From Corallococcus sp. AS-1-6 (GTDB lineage Bacteria > Myxococcota > Myxococcia > Myxococcales > Myxococcaceae), in the NCBI RefSeq assembly GCF_020037015.1, contig NZ_JAIQDE010000002.1, forward strand, positions 558,001 to 622,000: 64,000 nucleotides of DNA. Reading direction: 5' to 3'. The notes under the pieces were generated by a model, which searched no databases, was not told where the DNA came from, and saw only the letters and a list, made by a program, of their open reading frames with translations. How positions within the stretch are numbered: the first letter of the stretch is position 1; each line of letters begins with the position of its first letter. The position numbers were made by a program, and so were the translations under genes. Below are positions 24,939 to 35,633 of the stretch, piece after piece.

Positions 24939-26660
24939 ATGGCCGCCAATTACAAGAAGTTCTTCGCTGGCTCCCGCAACCTCCCGAAGGGCATCTCGCT
25001 CGGCTACCCCGTCCCCGGTCCGCAGGAGGCCAGCGCGGATCAGATCGCCGGACAGGCGTTCTTCGCCACGCCGAACGACTGGAGCGCCATCCAGGGCTCG
25101 GCGTATGACTTCATCGTGATTGGCACCGGCCCCACCGGCGTGGCCTTCATCGAGCAGACGCTGAAGCACAACCCGAACGCGCGCATCCTCGTGCTGGAGC
25201 GAGGCGGCTTCTGGTTGCCCACGCACTACCAGATGCTCCCGCTCGCCTTCCAGGCCGCGACCGGCTCACCGCCCACCACCTACCCGTGGACGCGCACGAC
25301 GCGGATGGCGACCACGGAGCTGGAGTTCTTCCAGGCCGGCTACATCCCCGTGCTGGGCGGACGCTCCACCTACTGGAGCGCCTGGTGCCCCGCCCCGACG
25401 CCCGACCTGATGCGCGACTGGCCGCAGGAGCTGATCGACGTCACGCTCCAGCCGGGCTTCTGGGACCGCGCCCGCGCGTTCCTGCACGTCACCACGATGG
25501 ACAAGGTCCACGACGGCGTCTACGGCAGCCTCCAGCATCAAATCGATGTGAACCTCCGGGAGAACTTCAAGCGCTACGTGCCCTCCGCGGAGAGCGCGTT
25601 CCCGGCGCCCATCGCCGTGGGCAATCCCCCCTGGAAGGGGGGCAGGTTCTACAAGTACTCCACCGTCGGCACGCTGCTGGACTTGCAGCAATCACAGAAG
25701 GCGCTGGCGGCCCAGGGCCAGGGGCAGCCCCTGACCATCGTCGACCACTGCGTCGTGGACCGCCTGGTGCATGACGGCCACGGGACGGTCACCGCGCTGG
25801 AGACGAGCCGCGGCCCGCTGGCGGTGAGCTCGGCGAAGGTCGTGCTGGCGATGGGCACCATCCCGCCCGCGACGCTGCTGATGAACTCCTTCAAGGAGGC
25901 CCTGCCGAACATCGGCAAGCGTTACACCGGCCACTTCATGTCTCACATCACGGCGCGCGTGAAGCGCTCGGCGTTCAAGGACCTGTCCGCGCTGGAGATT
26001 GGCGCCACCTACCTGGACGGCAAGGCGCCCAATGGCTTGCAGTACCACGTGCAGACCAGCGCCTTCGCCTCCGCGAACCCGGAGGCCGACGAGAGCACCA
26101 TCGCCCACGAGGCCCCGGACGCGGCGGCCGTCGCGTCGATGGCGCAGCTCAAGGGCTCCGAGGATTACGTCGTGTTCGTCTGCGCCACCCTGGGCGAGGT
26201 GAGCGAGAAGAACCCCGACAACTGGATCCGCATGAACGGCGGCACCGACCCCGCCACCAACATCACCCTCCAGCTCCAGCCCGGCGTGCAGGACCACCAC
26301 CTGTGGGACGTGCTCGACGAGGCGACGTACCAGGCCATCGACGTCATGGCCGGGTGCGCGGGCTGCGAGGGACCGCCGGTCGAATACTGGGTCGACGACG
26401 CGAGCGGCACCGGCGGCCGTTGGCAGTCGGAGCGGCCCGACCGGAAGCAGATCCGCCTGAACATCATCGTGCACGAGGCCTCGCCGCTGTGGATGGGCAG
26501 GGACCCGGCGACGTCGGTGGTGGGACTGGACTACCGGCCGCACGGCGTCCACAACGTCTACGTGACGGGCGGCGCGCTCTTCCCCACTTCAGGCTCGTGG
26601 AACCCCACGCTCACCATGTGCGGCCTGGCGCAGGACCTGGCGGACCGCCTGCGCGGCTGA
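24939..26660 (+). CDS. GMC-type FAD-dependent oxidoreductase
   Basis: 573 residues. The dinucleotide-binding motif is at 60-67 (VIGTGPTG) and a glycine-rich segment VLGGRSTYWSAWCP follows. The C-terminus has TGGALFPTSGSWNPTLTMCG, in which the Asn is the usual GMC active-site partner; HGVHNVY lies just before. The substrate is an alcohol or sugar-like compound in known members; here it cannot be predicted. A CAGCEGPP segment is an unusual Cys pair. No signal peptide is evident. The ATG at 24939 is preceded by a GAGG. Divergent from the DUF885 gene. Confidence 0.85.
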   Translation: MAANYKKFFAGSRNLPKGISLGYPVPGPQEASADQIAGQAFFATPNDWSAIQGSAYDFIVIGTGPTGVAFIEQTLKHNPNARILVLERGGFWLPTHYQMLPLAFQAATGSPPTTYPWTRTTRMATTELEFFQAGYIPVLGGRSTYWSAWCPAPTPDLMRDWPQELIDVTLQPGFWDRARAFLHVTTMDKVHDGVYGSLQHQIDVNLRENFKRYVPSAESAFPAPIAVGNPPWKGGRFYKYSTVGTLLDLQQSQKALAAQGQGQPLTIVDHCVVDRLVHDGHGTVTALETSRGPLAVSSAKVVLAMGTIPPATLLMNSFKEALPNIGKRYTGHFMSHITARVKRSAFKDLSALEIGATYLDGKAPNGLQYHVQTSAFASANPEADESTIAHEAPDAAAVASMAQLKGSEDYVVFVCATLGEVSEKNPDNWIRMNGGTDPATNITLQLQPGVQDHHLWDVLDEATYQAIDVMAGCAGCEGPPVEYWVDDASGTGGRWQSERPDRKQIRLNIIVHEASPLWMGRDPATSVVGLDYRPHGVHNVYVTGGALFPTSGSWNPTLTMCGLAQDLADRLRG

Positions 26661-26663
26661 GGC

Positions 26664-27221
26664 CTATAGGAGCTCGCGAAGGACCTGTTTCAGGTGCTCG
26701 TCGAAGTCGAACGTGCATCCGGAGGTATCCGGGGCGTCATCCAGCAACCACGGCGCGAGGTCGTAATCGTCGTGGCAGGCCTTGAGGATGAGCGCCCCCT
26801 CGTCGCGGCGCCAGCCCGTGTCGAAGCTGTAGAAGTCATGGACGAACGAGTCGGCGATGTACTGAAAGGGAATGAGCCGCCTGCGCACCTCCAGCTCGCG
26901 CAGCGCGGCTTCCCGCTCGTCCTCCTCTTCCCCAAAGGAGTCCTCCTCCAGGAACTCCTGATATCCCGCGTGCTGCTCCAGCACTTCGGCGGGGCTCAGC
27001 ATCCGTGCCCGCTCATGGCCGGATGAATCCGTCGCGGCGAACAGGCCGTGTTGGGTGATGAATTGGAGATAGGCCTTGGGGAGCAGGGAGCCCAGCGCGG
27101 CTTCCAGCAGGCGCAGCTCCTCCTCGCGGACCGGGGTCACGCTCACGGCGCGGAGGGGAAGCCCCTGCTCGCGCGACAGTCGATCCTTCAAGGCGTGGAT
27201 GGCTTCGATTGCGCTCGGCAT
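26664..27221 (-). CDS. SMI1/KNR4 (SUKH) family protein, possible immunity protein
   Basis: 185 residues. The N-terminal half has the SUKH core (EEELRLLEAALGSLLPKAYL, then QFITQHGLFA) and a later acidic segment. SUKH proteins often act as immunity proteins to nuclease toxins in bacteria, or as general adaptor domains. No toxin gene lies next to it. It ends 3 bp after the convergent GMC gene. The ATG at 27221 is preferred to a GTG seven codons upstream. The call is by motif pattern and is fairly secure at family level only. Confidence 0.72.
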   Translation of the reverse strand: MPSAIEAIHALKDRLSREQGLPLRAVSVTPVREEELRLLEAALGSLLPKAYLQFITQHGLFAATDSSGHERARMLSPAEVLEQHAGYQEFLEEDSFGEEEDEREAALRELEVRRRLIPFQYIADSFVHDFYSFDTGWRRDEGALILKACHDDYDLAPWLLDDAPDTSGCTFDFDEHLKQVLRELL

Positions 27222-27317
27222 GCCCTGGGCTCCGTACCACACGCGGGCGGTGCGGAGGAGCCGCCAGGCCCCGGGCCGCGTGACACGGCCCGGGAACCAT
27301 GGCGGAACCGCTCCGCG

Positions 27318-29747
<2,430 letters not shown>

Positions 29748-29806
29748 CTAAAAAACAGAAACACTGGGCGTCAACATCTGTCACACACTCCGAGTATGAC
29801 TCACGC

Positions 29807-29818
29807 TGTCATATGACA
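29807..29818. promoter_or_regulatory. palindrome in the divergent region before the M4 protease
   Basis: Perfect 12-bp palindrome TGTCATATGACA, 135 bp upstream of the protease start and 140 bp upstream of the divergent exported-protein gene. TGTCA or TGAC half-sites recur around it (29779-29783, 29796-29800, and TGTGAC at 29832-29837). The stretch is AT-richer than the genes. It looks like an operator for a dimeric regulator; the regulator is unknown. Confidence 0.35.
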
Positions 29819-29957
29819 CACATGTCGTGATTGTGACGCGGACGCATGACGCTCAAGCCCCGCGTCCCTCTGGGAGTGCGTGGCATTGAGCTTGCTCTGC
29901 CTCGCGCCGCCCGGCGTCCCCGTACGCCCGGAGCCTTCACGCCTGCCCGAGGAACTC

Positions 29958-30563
29958 ATGCGTCGCGCCCGTCCCTCCGTCTTCGAGCGAATCCCCACCG
30001 CGGCCCGCGCCTGGGCCTCACGACTGGTGCTGCTGCTGGCCTGCGCCAGCGTCGTGGCCACCTCGCGAGCCCAGTCGGACGACGTGGCGTCCCAGGTCCA
30101 CACCGGCGCGCCCTTCCGCCTGACGGCGGAGACCTTCAAGGTCACGCGCACGCTGGTCGTCCGGACCTCCGCGCAGGAGAAGTCGTCGGATCCGGTGGAA
30201 GGCGAGGTGCACATCCAGGCCAGGGCGAAGTGGACGCCGGGAGACCCCATCCAGACGCCGCCGCCGTCGCTGGCGATCGGCTACCTCGAAGGGGAGCTCA
30301 CCTCCAGGAGCCAGAGCGGCATCCTGGAGCCCAACGTCGCCGTGACGGTGGAGAGCGTGACGTACCTCGGCGAGAACTGCCCGACCGTTCAAGGCTGCGA
30401 GTGGACCCTGCAGGTCGTCTTCGACGTCCAGGCCAACTCGGACTCCGGCACGCTCACCGCCCCCGGCACGGTCGACGTGGAGTGGACCGCCCAGGCCTTC
30501 ATGCACGTGCTGGATGACTCCAGCGCGCCCAAGGGCTTCACCGTGAGCGTCTCCGAGCCCTGA
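29958..30563 (+). CDS. exported protein of unknown function
   Basis: 201 residues. An N-terminal basic stretch and hydrophobic core (SRLVLLLACASVVATSRAQ) form a signal peptide. The mature part is strand-rich, with a single Cys pair in CPTVQGC that may form a disulfide. It starts after GAGGAACTC and is divergent from the M4 protease, so the two may be co-regulated through the palindromic region between them. No family recognised. The convergent LysR gene ends 12 bp away. Confidence 0.7.
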   Translation: MRRARPSVFERIPTAARAWASRLVLLLACASVVATSRAQSDDVASQVHTGAPFRLTAETFKVTRTLVVRTSAQEKSSDPVEGEVHIQARAKWTPGDPIQTPPPSLAIGYLEGELTSRSQSGILEPNVAVTVESVTYLGENCPTVQGCEWTLQVVFDVQANSDSGTLTAPGTVDVEWTAQAFMHVLDDSSAPKGFTVSVSEP

Positions 30564-30575
30564 CGCCCCCCGGCC

Positions 30576-31484
30576 TCAAGGCCCCGGCTCCTGGGCCTTG
30601 ATGAAGTCGATGAACGCCCGGAGCGGCGCGGGCACGTGGCGCCGCCCGGGGTAGTAGAGGAACGGCCCCGGGAAGGACTGCCACCAGGGTTCGAGCACGG
30701 GCACCAGGGCGCCGCTGTCCAGGTGCGGGCGCAGCCAGTCCTCGAAGAGGTGCACGATGCCGGTGCCCGCGATCGCGGCGTCGACGGCGAGGTCCGTGGC
30801 CCCTCCCGCGCGCACGATGAGCGGTCCCGTGGGCTCGACCGTCACCACCTCGCCGTCGCGCTCGAACTCCCAGAGCGTCATCGCGCCGCTCGCGAAGCGG
30901 CCGCGCAGGCATGCATGCCGCAGCAGGTCCCGGGGGTGCTCCGGCTTCCCATGCCGCTCCAGGTACGCCGGGGCCGCCGCCGTGGCGTGGCGCTGGACGC
31001 GCGGCCCGATGGGCACCGCGATCATGTCCTGCTCCAGCCGTTCGTCGTAGCGGATGCCCGCGTCACACCCGGCCGCGATGACGTCCACGAAGCTGTCCTC
31101 GGTGATGACCTCCAGGTGGATGTCGGGGTAGGCGGCGAGGAACGGCGGGACGATGCGCGGCAGCACCAGCCGGGACGCGCTGATGGGCACGTTGAGGCGC
31201 AGCGCGCCCGCGGGCCTGCCCCGGAAGCCATTCACCACGTCGAGCGCGGCCTCCATCTCCGTCAGCACGGGCGACAGGCGCTCCAGGAGGCCCTCCCCGG
31301 CCTCGGTCGGGACGACGCTGCGCGTGGTGCGGTTGAGCAGGCGGACGCCCAGGCGCTCCTCCAGCCGTCGGACCGCGTCGCTCAGCGAGGACGCGCTGCT
31401 TCCGCTCAGGCGCGCCCCCTCGCGGAAGCTGCGGGCCCGCGCCACCACCACGAAGGCGTTCAAATCACCCAGGTCGACCTTCAC
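30576..31484 (-). CDS. LysR-type transcriptional regulator
   Basis: 302 residues, standard length. Winged helix-turn-helix at about 1-62 (DLNAFVVVARARSFREGARL, then LRRLEERLGVRLLNRTTRS); substrate-binding domain beyond 90. It is of the common type that pairs with oxidoreductases. It is divergent from the aldo/keto reductase gene 95 bp away, with an inverted repeat between the starts, so it most likely controls that gene and itself. Confidence 0.93.
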   Translation of the reverse strand: MKVDLGDLNAFVVVARARSFREGARLSGSSASSLSDAVRRLEERLGVRLLNRTTRSVVPTEAGEGLLERLSPVLTEMEAALDVVNGFRGRPAGALRLNVPISASRLVLPRIVPPFLAAYPDIHLEVITEDSFVDVIAAGCDAGIRYDERLEQDMIAVPIGPRVQRHATAAAPAYLERHGKPEHPRDLLRHACLRGRFASGAMTLWEFERDGEVVTVEPTGPLIVRAGGATDLAVDAAIAGTGIVHLFEDWLRPHLDSGALVPVLEPWWQSFPGPFLYYPGRRHVPAPLRAFIDFIKAQEPGP

Positions 31485-31497
31485 TGTTCGCCGCTCC

Positions 31498-31519
31498 GCA
31501 CGACCTGTACGGGTCGTGC
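31498..31519. promoter_or_regulatory. inverted repeat between LysR and aldo/keto reductase genes
   Basis: GCACGACC (31498-31505) and GGTCGTGC (31512-31519) form perfect 8-bp arms around TGTACG. It lies 14 bp from the LysR start and 61 bp from the reductase start, the usual place for a LysR operator. Confidence 0.5.
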
Positions 31520-31579
31520 CCCGTTATGCAGAGAGTCCACGGTGGCTATGAATGCCCCATCCCAAAAAGGAGATGGAGC

Positions 31580-32458
31580 ATGCCCGGTATCGATTCAGCC
31601 AGCACCTTCCCCCTCGGGGGCCGCCCCGTGAAGCGCCTGGGTTATGGCGCCATGCAGCTCGCGGGGCCCGGCGTCTTCGGCCCGCCGAAGGACCCGGACG
31701 CCGCCCGGGCCGTGTTGCGCGAGGCCGTGGCCCGCGGGGTGGACCACATCGACACCAGCGACTTCTATGGCCCGCATGTCACCAACCAGCTCATCCGCGA
31801 GGCGCTCGCGCCCTACCCCGACGGACTCGCCATCGTCACCAAGATTGGCGCCCGGCGCGGCAGTGACGCGTCCTGGCTCCCGGCCTACTCGAAGGAGGAG
31901 CTGACCCAGGCGGTGCACGACAACCTGCGCAACCTGGGCCTGGACGTGCTGGAGGTGGTCAACCTGCGCATCATGTTGAGCGTGCATGGCCCCGCGGAAG
32001 GGTCCATCGAAGCCCCCCTCACCGCGCTCGCCGAGCTCCAGCGCAAGGGACTGGTGCGCCACATCGGGCTGAGCAACGTCACGCCCACGCAGGTCGCGGA
32101 GGGACGGCGCATCGCGGACATCGTCTGCGTGCAGAACCACTACAACCTGGCGCACCGCGAGGATGACGCGCTCATCGATTCGCTCGCGAAGGACAGAATC
32201 GCCTACGTGCCGTTCTTCCCGCTGGGAGGCTTCAGCCCGCTCCAGTCGTCCACGCTCTCCGCCGTCGCGGCCCGCCTGAACGCGACGCCCATGCAGACCG
32301 CGCTGGCGTGGCTGCTGCACCGCTCGCCCAACATCCTCCTCATCCCCGGCACGTCGTCCGTCGCGCACCTGAAGGAGAACCTGGCCGCGGCCGAGCTCAC
32401 GTTGCCGGAGGACGCGCTCAAGGAGCTGGACTCCGTGGCGGGCGCCCGGCCCGTCTGA
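31580..32458 (+). CDS. aldo/keto reductase
   Basis: 292 residues, normal for the family. The NADPH-dependent TIM barrel is supported by GVDHIDTSDFYGPHVTNQ, with the catalytic Asp/Tyr pair, by IVTKIGARRG with the catalytic Lys, and by HIGLSNVTPTQV. The C-terminal ILLIPGTSSVAHLKEN is the usual cofactor-binding segment. It reduces aldehydes or ketones to alcohols in the cytoplasm. AAGGAG eight bases upstream supports ATG 31580. The last 41 bases overlap the convergent LysR gene. Control by the divergent LysR regulator is likely. Confidence 0.92.
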   Translation: MPGIDSASTFPLGGRPVKRLGYGAMQLAGPGVFGPPKDPDAARAVLREAVARGVDHIDTSDFYGPHVTNQLIREALAPYPDGLAIVTKIGARRGSDASWLPAYSKEELTQAVHDNLRNLGLDVLEVVNLRIMLSVHGPAEGSIEAPLTALAELQRKGLVRHIGLSNVTPTQVAEGRRIADIVCVQNHYNLAHREDDALIDSLAKDRIAYVPFFPLGGFSPLQSSTLSAVAARLNATPMQTALAWLLHRSPNILLIPGTSSVAHLKENLAAAELTLPEDALKELDSVAGARPV

Positions 32459-33326
32459 GTTCGGGGAGCGCCTGCCGCCCGTCGCGCAGCCGCTCCAGCA
32501 GCTCCGCGACGGCCGGGCGCACGGGGGCCTGGGCGCGTTGCACGGCGTGCACCGTGTTGGTGAGCGCGGGCTGGCCCCAGTGGACCACGCCCAGGCCGCG
32601 CCCCTTCGGGATGCAGAAGCTGGGGACGACGGCGACGCCGTGTCCTCGCGCCACCCACTCCAGCACCTCCTCCAGCTCCTCGAAGTGCGCGGTGCTGTAC
32701 CAGTGGGGATGGCGCCGGCCGAAGTGGTGGCCCAGCCACCGGCCCACCACGTAGTCCCCCTCGTCGTAGGTCACCAGCGGCACGTCCTGGAAGTGCTCCT
32801 GCACGCGCAGGCGCCGCGCCCAGGCCCGCCCCGCGACGAGCACGAGCTGCTCCTCGTGGACGGGCGTCAGCGTGAGCCGGGGGTGCACCGTGCTCCGGAA
32901 GGAGAAGCCCACGTCCACCTGGCCCTCCAGCACCTGCCGAAACACTTCCTCCGCTGGCGGGTAGCGCAGCGTCAGCCTCCGGTGAAGCGCCTCCGACTCC
33001 CGCAGCAGCGGGAAGAGCACGTAGCGGCCAAAGCCAGACACCGCGGCGATCTCCAGCGGGCGGTCCTCCTCGCTCCCCTGCAACACCGCCTGCACGTCCC
33101 GGGCGAAGCCTCCCAGGAACCGGGAGAGCCGGTCCGCCAGGGGCGTGGGCATGAGCCGCGCGGACCGGCGCTCGAACAGGGGCGCGCCGAGCGTCTCCTC
33201 CAGCCGGCGCAACTGGTAGCTCACCGTGGGCTGGGTGCGGTGCAGGCGCGCGGAAGCCTCCGTCACGCCCCGGCATTCATAGACGGTCACGAACGTGCGC
33301 AGGAAGGGGAGGTCTGGGAAGTCCAT
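32418..33326 (-). CDS. LysR-type transcriptional regulator
   Basis: 302 residues. The winged helix at 1-60 is clear (FLRTFVTVYECRGVTEASAR, then LRRLEETLGAPLFERRSAR), and the C-terminal effector domain is complete. It overlaps the 3' end of the aldo/keto reductase by 41 bp on the other strand. That makes the last codons of the Arg/Pro-rich tail (RAGRPPRSP) probably non-essential. It is divergent from the NTF2-like lipoprotein gene (72-bp gap), its most likely target. Confidence 0.9.
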   Translation of the reverse strand: MDFPDLPFLRTFVTVYECRGVTEASARLHRTQPTVSYQLRRLEETLGAPLFERRSARLMPTPLADRLSRFLGGFARDVQAVLQGSEEDRPLEIAAVSGFGRYVLFPLLRESEALHRRLTLRYPPAEEVFRQVLEGQVDVGFSFRSTVHPRLTLTPVHEEQLVLVAGRAWARRLRVQEHFQDVPLVTYDEGDYVVGRWLGHHFGRRHPHWYSTAHFEELEEVLEWVARGHGVAVVPSFCIPKGRGLGVVHWGQPALTNTVHAVQRAQAPVRPAVAELLERLRDGRQALPELRRAGRPPRSPAP

Positions 33327-33398
33327 TGAGGCTTTCTATGGATGGGCCGCGCTACTATCAATTGGTGTCCTGGCGTTTGAACGCGCAGCTTGCAGGGC

Positions 33399-34244
33399 AT
33401 GCCGAAGACCCTTTCGCTGGTGACGCTCGCGTTGCTCACGGCCTGTGCCCACAGCGCGCCCCTTCCCTCGCCCGGCCCGTTTTCGCGCCTGCACGCCAGT
33501 CCCGAGGAGGCGGTGCAGGCGTACTTCCAGGCCTCCGACACCGGCTCCAGCCGGCTGCTGCGGACCGCGTTCCACCCGGACGTGGTCATGCACTGGGTGG
33601 ATGGGACGGAGGGAGCGTTGCGGACGCGGACGCAGTTGGAGTGGTGGCAGCGGCTGGACGCGGATGCGCAAGCGCCCCAGCCCGCGACCCGGCGCGGGAT
33701 GACGGTGCTCGACCGGGAAGGCCCCTTCGCCCTGATGGAGGCGGTCTCCCACTGGCCGGACCGCACGTACGATGACCTGCTGCTCGTGGTGGAGACGCCG
33801 GTGGGCTGGCGCATCGTGGGCAAGGTGTTCCAGCGGCTCGCGCCAGGAGAGCGCGCCACCGGGTCTGCTTCCGCGCGGGAGGAGGTCCGCGCGGTGCTGG
33901 ACGCGAAGATCGAAGCGCACGCGCGCTACAGCCACGCGCTGCTGTACCAATCACATACGCCGGACTGCCTCTACTACCGCGTGAACGTCGAAGGCGTGCC
34001 CTTCGCGTGGGGGACGCTGTCGGAGGCCGCGGCCCGCTACGCGGCGAACGCGGAGGCGGGCGTCCAGGACCGGGAGAGCCCCTGGAACGTCCTGAAGGTG
34101 GAGGTCCGGGGGAATGTGGCCGCCGCGAAGCTGGAGGTCCGCGTGGGCGGCGTGCGCTTCATCGACCATCTCCTCCTGGTGCGAACCGGCGGCCAGTGGC
34201 GCATCTCCGCCGCGGCCTGGGGCAATCCCGTTCCGCCTCCGTGA
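33399..34244 (+). CDS. lipoprotein with two NTF2-like (SnoaL/DUF4440-type) domains
   Basis: 281 residues. MPKTLSLVTLALLTAC gives a lipoprotein with Cys16. Two NTF2-like cones follow (about 30-150 and 160-281): each has a helix with Glu/Ala (SPEEAVQAYFQASDTG; REEVRAVLDAKIEAHARYSH) and closing strands (DLLLVVETPVGWRIVGKVF; DHLLLVRTGGQWRISAAAW). Such cones bind small ligands or act as simple enzymes. The ATG at 33399 gives the signal; a TTG three codons earlier is possible. Confidence 0.72.
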   Translation: MPKTLSLVTLALLTACAHSAPLPSPGPFSRLHASPEEAVQAYFQASDTGSSRLLRTAFHPDVVMHWVDGTEGALRTRTQLEWWQRLDADAQAPQPATRRGMTVLDREGPFALMEAVSHWPDRTYDDLLLVVETPVGWRIVGKVFQRLAPGERATGSASAREEVRAVLDAKIEAHARYSHALLYQSHTPDCLYYRVNVEGVPFAWGTLSEAAARYAANAEAGVQDRESPWNVLKVEVRGNVAAAKLEVRVGGVRFIDHLLLVRTGGQWRISAAAWGNPVPPP

Positions 34245-34254
34245 GGACGGGAGC

Positions 34255-34626
34255 TCACTCGCGGAAGAAGGACGCCTGCTGGAAGCGCAGGCCCGCGAGG
34301 ACCTGTTCGACCCGTGCGTCGGAGAGCGCCCCGATGCGCTCGCCCAGCCGCGACTTCTCCACCGAGGACACCTGCGACACGACCACGACGCTCTGCTTCG
34401 CCAGGTTCCCCTCTCCCACGTCGAGCAGCACGTTGCCGGGCTCGCCCGCCTTCTTCAGGTTGGAGGTGAGCGCGCAGACGATGACGGTGTGGACGCGGGA
34501 GCGGTTGAAGACGTCGTCCTGGATGACGAGGTACGGGTGGGCGATGGGCGGCACGGAGCCCCGGGCCTCGTCCGGCTCGCACCAGTACAGGTCGCCCCGG
34601 CAAATCGTCTTCGGGCCCGTGCTCAT
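34255..34626 (-). CDS. MazF/PemK-like mRNA interferase, no adjacent antitoxin
   Basis: 123 residues, single PemK/MazF SH3-like barrel (RGDLYWCEPDEARGS, then HPYLVIQDDVFNRS, TVIVCALTSN and SQVSSVEKSRLGERIG). Family members cut mRNA at short motifs. In most, the loop after the first strand ends in Arg-Pro; here it reads AHP. No antitoxin gene precedes it within the usual few bases: upstream is a divergent CPBP protease gene and downstream the convergent NTF2-like lipoprotein. A solitary MazF controlled by an unlinked protein is known in Myxococcus xanthus, so an orphan is plausible here. No ribosome-binding site is visible at ATG 34626. Confidence 0.8.
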   Translation of the reverse strand: MSTGPKTICRGDLYWCEPDEARGSVPPIAHPYLVIQDDVFNRSRVHTVIVCALTSNLKKAGEPGNVLLDVGEGNLAKQSVVVVSQVSSVEKSRLGERIGALSDARVEQVLAGLRFQQASFFRE

Positions 34627-34727
34627 GGGCCGGGTTGTGCCACGCCGTGTCGAACCGGGGCAATCCTTCCCAGGGCCGCGCGTTGGTTGTAGGCAGGGAA
34701 GGCAATCACGCCGAGAGGTCGATCATC

Positions 34728-35624
34728 ATGAAGGCCGTGTTCCGGGATGGCGAAGGGCACTTGCGCAACGGCTGGAAGGGCGCCGGCTTCCTCGTGACGT
34801 CCGCCCTCCTGGCGGGCATCCTGATGGGGCTCTGGACGCTGCTGCCTGACGGGGTGAAGCCGTTCCTGCCGCACTCGTTCTTCGGCTTCCTGGGCGTGCT
34901 GCTCGTGAGCCTCGACTTCCTGTACCTCGAAAAGCAGCCCGTGACGTTGACGTCGCTCGGCATGTCGCTGGACCGGCGCGCGGGACGTGACCTGGGCGTG
35001 GGGGCCGTGGCCGGAGTGGTCCTGGTGGGGCTCGTGGCCCTGTGCGGCTGGGTGGCGGGGGGCTACCACCTGGAGCGCGCCGCGAACGCCCAGGTGGCCT
35101 CGGTCGTGAAGCTGGCCTGGCTGATGCTGGGCGTGGGCCTCTTCGAGGAGGCGCTGTTCCACGGCTACCTCTTCCAGCGCGCCATCCGGGGCCTGGGCAC
35201 GCGCTGGGCGCAGGTCGTCATCTCGCTCCTCTTCTGTCTGGCCCACCCCTTCAGCACGGACATGGAGGTCCCCACGCGCGTCGTGGCGATGGTGACGACC
35301 TTCCTCGCGGGTTGGATGCTGGGCCTGTGCTACCTGCGCACGCGGCACCTGGCGTTGCCGGTCGGCGTGCACATGGGCTGGAACTGGTTCCTGGGCACGA
35401 TGGGCTTCGGCGTGAGCGGCAAGGAGGCGCGCGGCTGGTGGACGCCCGTCTTCCAGGGCCGCCCGGAGTGGCTCACGGGCGGCGCCTATGGCCTGGAGGC
35501 GTCCCTCTTCTGCGTCGTCGTCCTGGGCGTGGCGATTGCCGCCCTGACGCGCTGGAAGGGTTCCGCCGCGCCGGAGCCGGAGGCCCTGCCCCACCCTGGC
35601 GAAGCTCCGGCGCTCCAGGAATGA
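34728..35624 (+). CDS. CPBP family intramembrane metalloprotease
   Basis: 298 residues with about seven hydrophobic helices. The conserved elements are FEEALFHGYLFQ, FCLAHPF and VGVHMGWNWFLG. In most CPBP proteins the first reads EExxxRG; here His replaces the Arg, which may change activity. These proteins process prenylated or membrane peptides, or act in bacteriocin immunity. The ATG at 34728 precedes a short cytoplasmic start. It converges on cheR with a 9-bp gap. Confidence 0.82.
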   Translation: MKAVFRDGEGHLRNGWKGAGFLVTSALLAGILMGLWTLLPDGVKPFLPHSFFGFLGVLLVSLDFLYLEKQPVTLTSLGMSLDRRAGRDLGVGAVAGVVLVGLVALCGWVAGGYHLERAANAQVASVVKLAWLMLGVGLFEEALFHGYLFQRAIRGLGTRWAQVVISLLFCLAHPFSTDMEVPTRVVAMVTTFLAGWMLGLCYLRTRHLALPVGVHMGWNWFLGTMGFGVSGKEARGWWTPVFQGRPEWLTGGAYGLEASLFCVVVLGVAIAALTRWKGSAAPEPEALPHPGEAPALQE

Positions 35625-35633
35625 AAAGCGGCG

